DNA from: JAJDIA01 sp031555735
GTDB lineage: Bacteria > Bacteroidota > Bacteroidia > Bacteroidales > Tannerellaceae
Assembly (NCBI GenBank): GCA_031555735.1
Contig: JAVBUE010000016.1
Location: 1 to 64,000, forward strand
Length of the DNA stretch: 64,000 nucleotides
Reading direction: 5' to 3'
In this document: one piece after another, positions 62,342-64,000 of the stretch
Numbering within the stretch: position 1 is the first letter of the stretch
Layout: every line of letters begins with the position of its first letter
The notes under the pieces: model-generated
Told to the model about the DNA's origin: nothing
Seen by the model: the letters and a program-made list of their open reading frames with translations, nothing else
Databases searched by the model: none
Translations under genes and position numbers: made by a program

Positions 62342-63589
62342 ATGGAACCAATGAAAATCGCAATTATCGGACTGGGCTATGTAGGGCTACCGTTAGCCCG
62401 CCTTTTTGCCACCAAATACCCCGTGGTAGGCTTCGATGTCAACCAGGCGCGGGTGGAAGAGTTGCGCAAAGGGCATGATCATACGCTCGAAGTGTCCGAC
62501 GAAGTTCTTCAATCCGCGTTGGTACCCGCCAACCCGGTAGCATCCGGCCACAACGGCCTGTATTGCAGTTGCAGTCTGGAAGATATCCGCGACTGCAATT
62601 TTTATGTGGTGACCGTCCCCACGCCGGTGGACAAAAACAACCGCCCCGACCTCACCCCGCTGAAAAAAGCGAGCGAGACCGTGGGCAAGGTCATCTCCAA
62701 AGGCGATATCGTAGTCTATGAATCCACCGTTTATCCCGGCGCGACGGAAGACGACTGCCTGCCGGTGGTGGAACGGGTGTCGGGACTCACCTTCAACACC
62801 GACTTTTTTGCCGGTTACTCCCCCGAGCGCATCAACCCCGGCGACAAAGAGCATACGGTAGAGAAGATCAAGAAAGTTACTTCGGGTTCAACCCCCGAAA
62901 TCGGACATATAATAGATCATGTGTACCGGTCGGTAATTACTGCCGGCACCCATTTAGCGCCGACGCTCAAAGTAGCCGAAGCCGCCAAGGTGATCGAAAA
63001 CTCCCAACGCGACATCAACATCGCCTTTGTAAACGAGCTGAAGAAAATATTCGACCGCATGGACATCAACGTCTATGACGTGCTCGAAGCTGCCGGTACG
63101 AAATGGAACTTCCTCAAATTTACCCCCGGCTTAGTAGGCGGACACTGTATCGGCGTGGATCCTTATTACCTGGCTCAAAAAGCGCAGGAATATGGCTATC
63201 ACCCGGAAATCATCCTCGCCGGTCGCCGCATGAACGACAGCATGGGTGAATACGTCGCCTCCCAGGTAGTGAAGCAAATGATCAAAAAAGGCATTTGCGT
63301 AAAAGGGGCTCACATCCTCGTCTTAGGCATCACCTTCAAAGAAAACTGCCCAGACGTACGTAACACGAAAGTGGTGGACGTGATCAACGCGCTCAAAGAA
63401 TACGACACCCATATCACCATCTACGACCCCTGGGCGAACCCCGCCGAAGTAAAGCACGAGTATGGGCTGGATATCCTGACGGAGATGCCGGAAGGGAAGT
63501 TCGATGCGGCGGTGGTTGCGGTGGCGCATCGGGAGTTTGAAGGGGTGAACGGGTACTCGGAGGTGGTGTATAAGGTGAAAGAGGGATGA
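62342..63589 (+). CDS. UDP-N-acetylhexosamine 6-dehydrogenase (WbpO/TviB-like), copy 2
   Basis: The 415-residue protein is the same length as copy 1 and nearly the same sequence, with GLGYVGLPLARLFA, VVTVPTPVDKNN and GLVGGHCIGVDPYY. Differences are scattered (for example LRKGHDHTLEVSDEV against LRNGHDHTLEVPDDV). It begins a polysaccharide locus whose next gene encodes a flippase. It should supply a uronic-acid nucleotide sugar. The two copies form a 1.25-kb direct repeat. Confidence 0.87.
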   Translation: MEPMKIAIIGLGYVGLPLARLFATKYPVVGFDVNQARVEELRKGHDHTLEVSDEVLQSALVPANPVASGHNGLYCSCSLEDIRDCNFYVVTVPTPVDKNNRPDLTPLKKASETVGKVISKGDIVVYESTVYPGATEDDCLPVVERVSGLTFNTDFFAGYSPERINPGDKEHTVEKIKKVTSGSTPEIGHIIDHVYRSVITAGTHLAPTLKVAEAAKVIENSQRDINIAFVNELKKIFDRMDINVYDVLEAAGTKWNFLKFTPGLVGGHCIGVDPYYLAQKAQEYGYHPEIILAGRRMNDSMGEYVASQVVKQMIKKGICVKGAHILVLGITFKENCPDVRNTKVVDVINALKEYDTHITIYDPWANPAEVKHEYGLDILTEMPEGKFDAAVVAVAHREFEGVNGYSEVVYKVKEG

Positions 63590-63663
63590 TGAGGCTTGAG
63601 GGAAGAGGCGAAAAATGAATAGGAAGTTTACTCAAATGCGTATAAATACTTTTCCACATCCCC

Positions 63664-64000
63664 ATGCCAATCAATCAGCTTAAAGCAGGAGCCATACTGA
63701 ACTATGTAGTACTTGGCCTCAATTGTGTGGTCGGGTTACTATATACACCCTATATGCTCCGCATGATGGGACAAAGCGAATACGGATTGTATTCACTGGT
63801 CGCTTCCGTCATAGCTTATCTGACGATTATGGATTTCGGGTTTGGCAATGCGATCATCCGCTATACCGCCAAATTCCGCGCGGAAGGCAAAAAGGAAGAA
63901 CAGTATTCCATGTTTGGGATGTTCCTGGTTCTCTATTCGGTGATTGGTGTTTTATCGCTCGGCGTAGGATCCGTATTATATTATAATGTAGAGTCGCTGT
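63664..64000 (+). CDS. Wzx-type polysaccharide flippase, 5' part
   Basis: The frame is open from ATG 63664 to the window end (112 codons). INQLKAGAILNYVVLGLNCV, LLYTPYMLRMMGQSEYGLYS and IMDFGFGNAIIRYTAKFRAE are typical of the first two to three helices of Wzx/MATE-fold oligosaccharide flippases. It confirms that an O-antigen or capsule locus begins here and continues to the right. Confidence 0.82.
   Translation, partial: MPINQLKAGAILNYVVLGLNCVVGLLYTPYMLRMMGQSEYGLYSLVASVIAYLTIMDFGFGNAIIRYTAKFRAEGKKEEQYSMFGMFLVLYSVIGVLSLGVGSVLYYNVESL

Overview
The window reads as chromosome from a Bacteroidales bacterium. Four things point there: promoters with the Bacteroidota -7 box (TAnnTTTG), a type IX secretion C-terminal sorting domain, surface-type kelch lipoproteins, and a propionate-type mce/mmd operon. 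Tannerellaceae such as Parabacteroides is my guess from gene content only; I could not test it.

Left edge to 6.5 kb: composite 22-bp repeat arrays inside a ~100-bp inverted repeat, an initiator tRNA with its terminator, then TetR, FabH-like, FabG-like and RluA-like genes, and a convergent MaeB-type malic enzyme.

6.5-33.2 kb: one very tight minus-strand gene train that I read as a contractile (type VI-like) secretion system. It carries sheath TssB/TssC, two Hcp/TssD proteins, VgrG, a DUF4280 PAAR-like tip, ClpV, TssE, TssF, probable TssG and TssK, and an M23 peptidase. An AT-rich DUF2235 lipase effector with a DUF2931 putative immunity protein is inserted behind the tip. Embedded in the same train is a set that looks like a complete ubiquitin-type conjugation pathway: a beta-grasp Ubl ending in Gly, an E2 with HPN and catalytic Cys, a ThiF/UBA3-like E1, and a membrane protein combining vWA, a RING-H2-like finger and an FHA-like domain. 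No TssJ, TssL or TssM is visible, and I do not recognise TssN-TssR. Instead there are three uncharacterised envelope proteins next to the Ubl genes and three more, with a small HTH regulator, at the head of the train. This Ubl-linked secretion system is the main discovery candidate.

33.2-46.7 kb, plus strand: a T9SS-sorted secreted protein, four tandem kelch lipoproteins sharing a DPD[IM]P motif just after the lipid cysteine, an outer-membrane protein, a sigma-like/anti-sigma-like pair, an LPP20-like lipoprotein, a DUF4384 protein, a periplasmic transglutaminase-like protein and a secreted caspase-like peptidase. ATGA overlaps tie many of these into one probable envelope-stress or surface-signalling operon.

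46.8-51.8 kb: a small winged-helix protein, then methylmalonyl-CoA epimerase and the Na+-pumping methylmalonyl-CoA decarboxylase operon, ending in a clear terminator.

51.8-62.3 kb: a repeat-rich accessory region. It holds a ~400-bp nested inverted repeat, a truncated DUF3791 copy, a RloA/RloB (AbiL-like) defence pair, a UDP-GlcNAc epimerase and UDP-sugar dehydrogenase, two Fic remnants, an HTH/DUF3990/DUF3791 module, VapE-like and HU-like genes, and decayed gene pieces. 62.3-64 kb: a second, near-identical UDP-sugar dehydrogenase and the start of a Wzx-type flippase, the entry to a surface polysaccharide locus. REP-like hairpins (core ATGCCCG-TGAC-CGGGCAT type) recur through the window, and a different palindrome family (CCACC-NN-GGTGG) forms arrays in two divergent intergenic regions.
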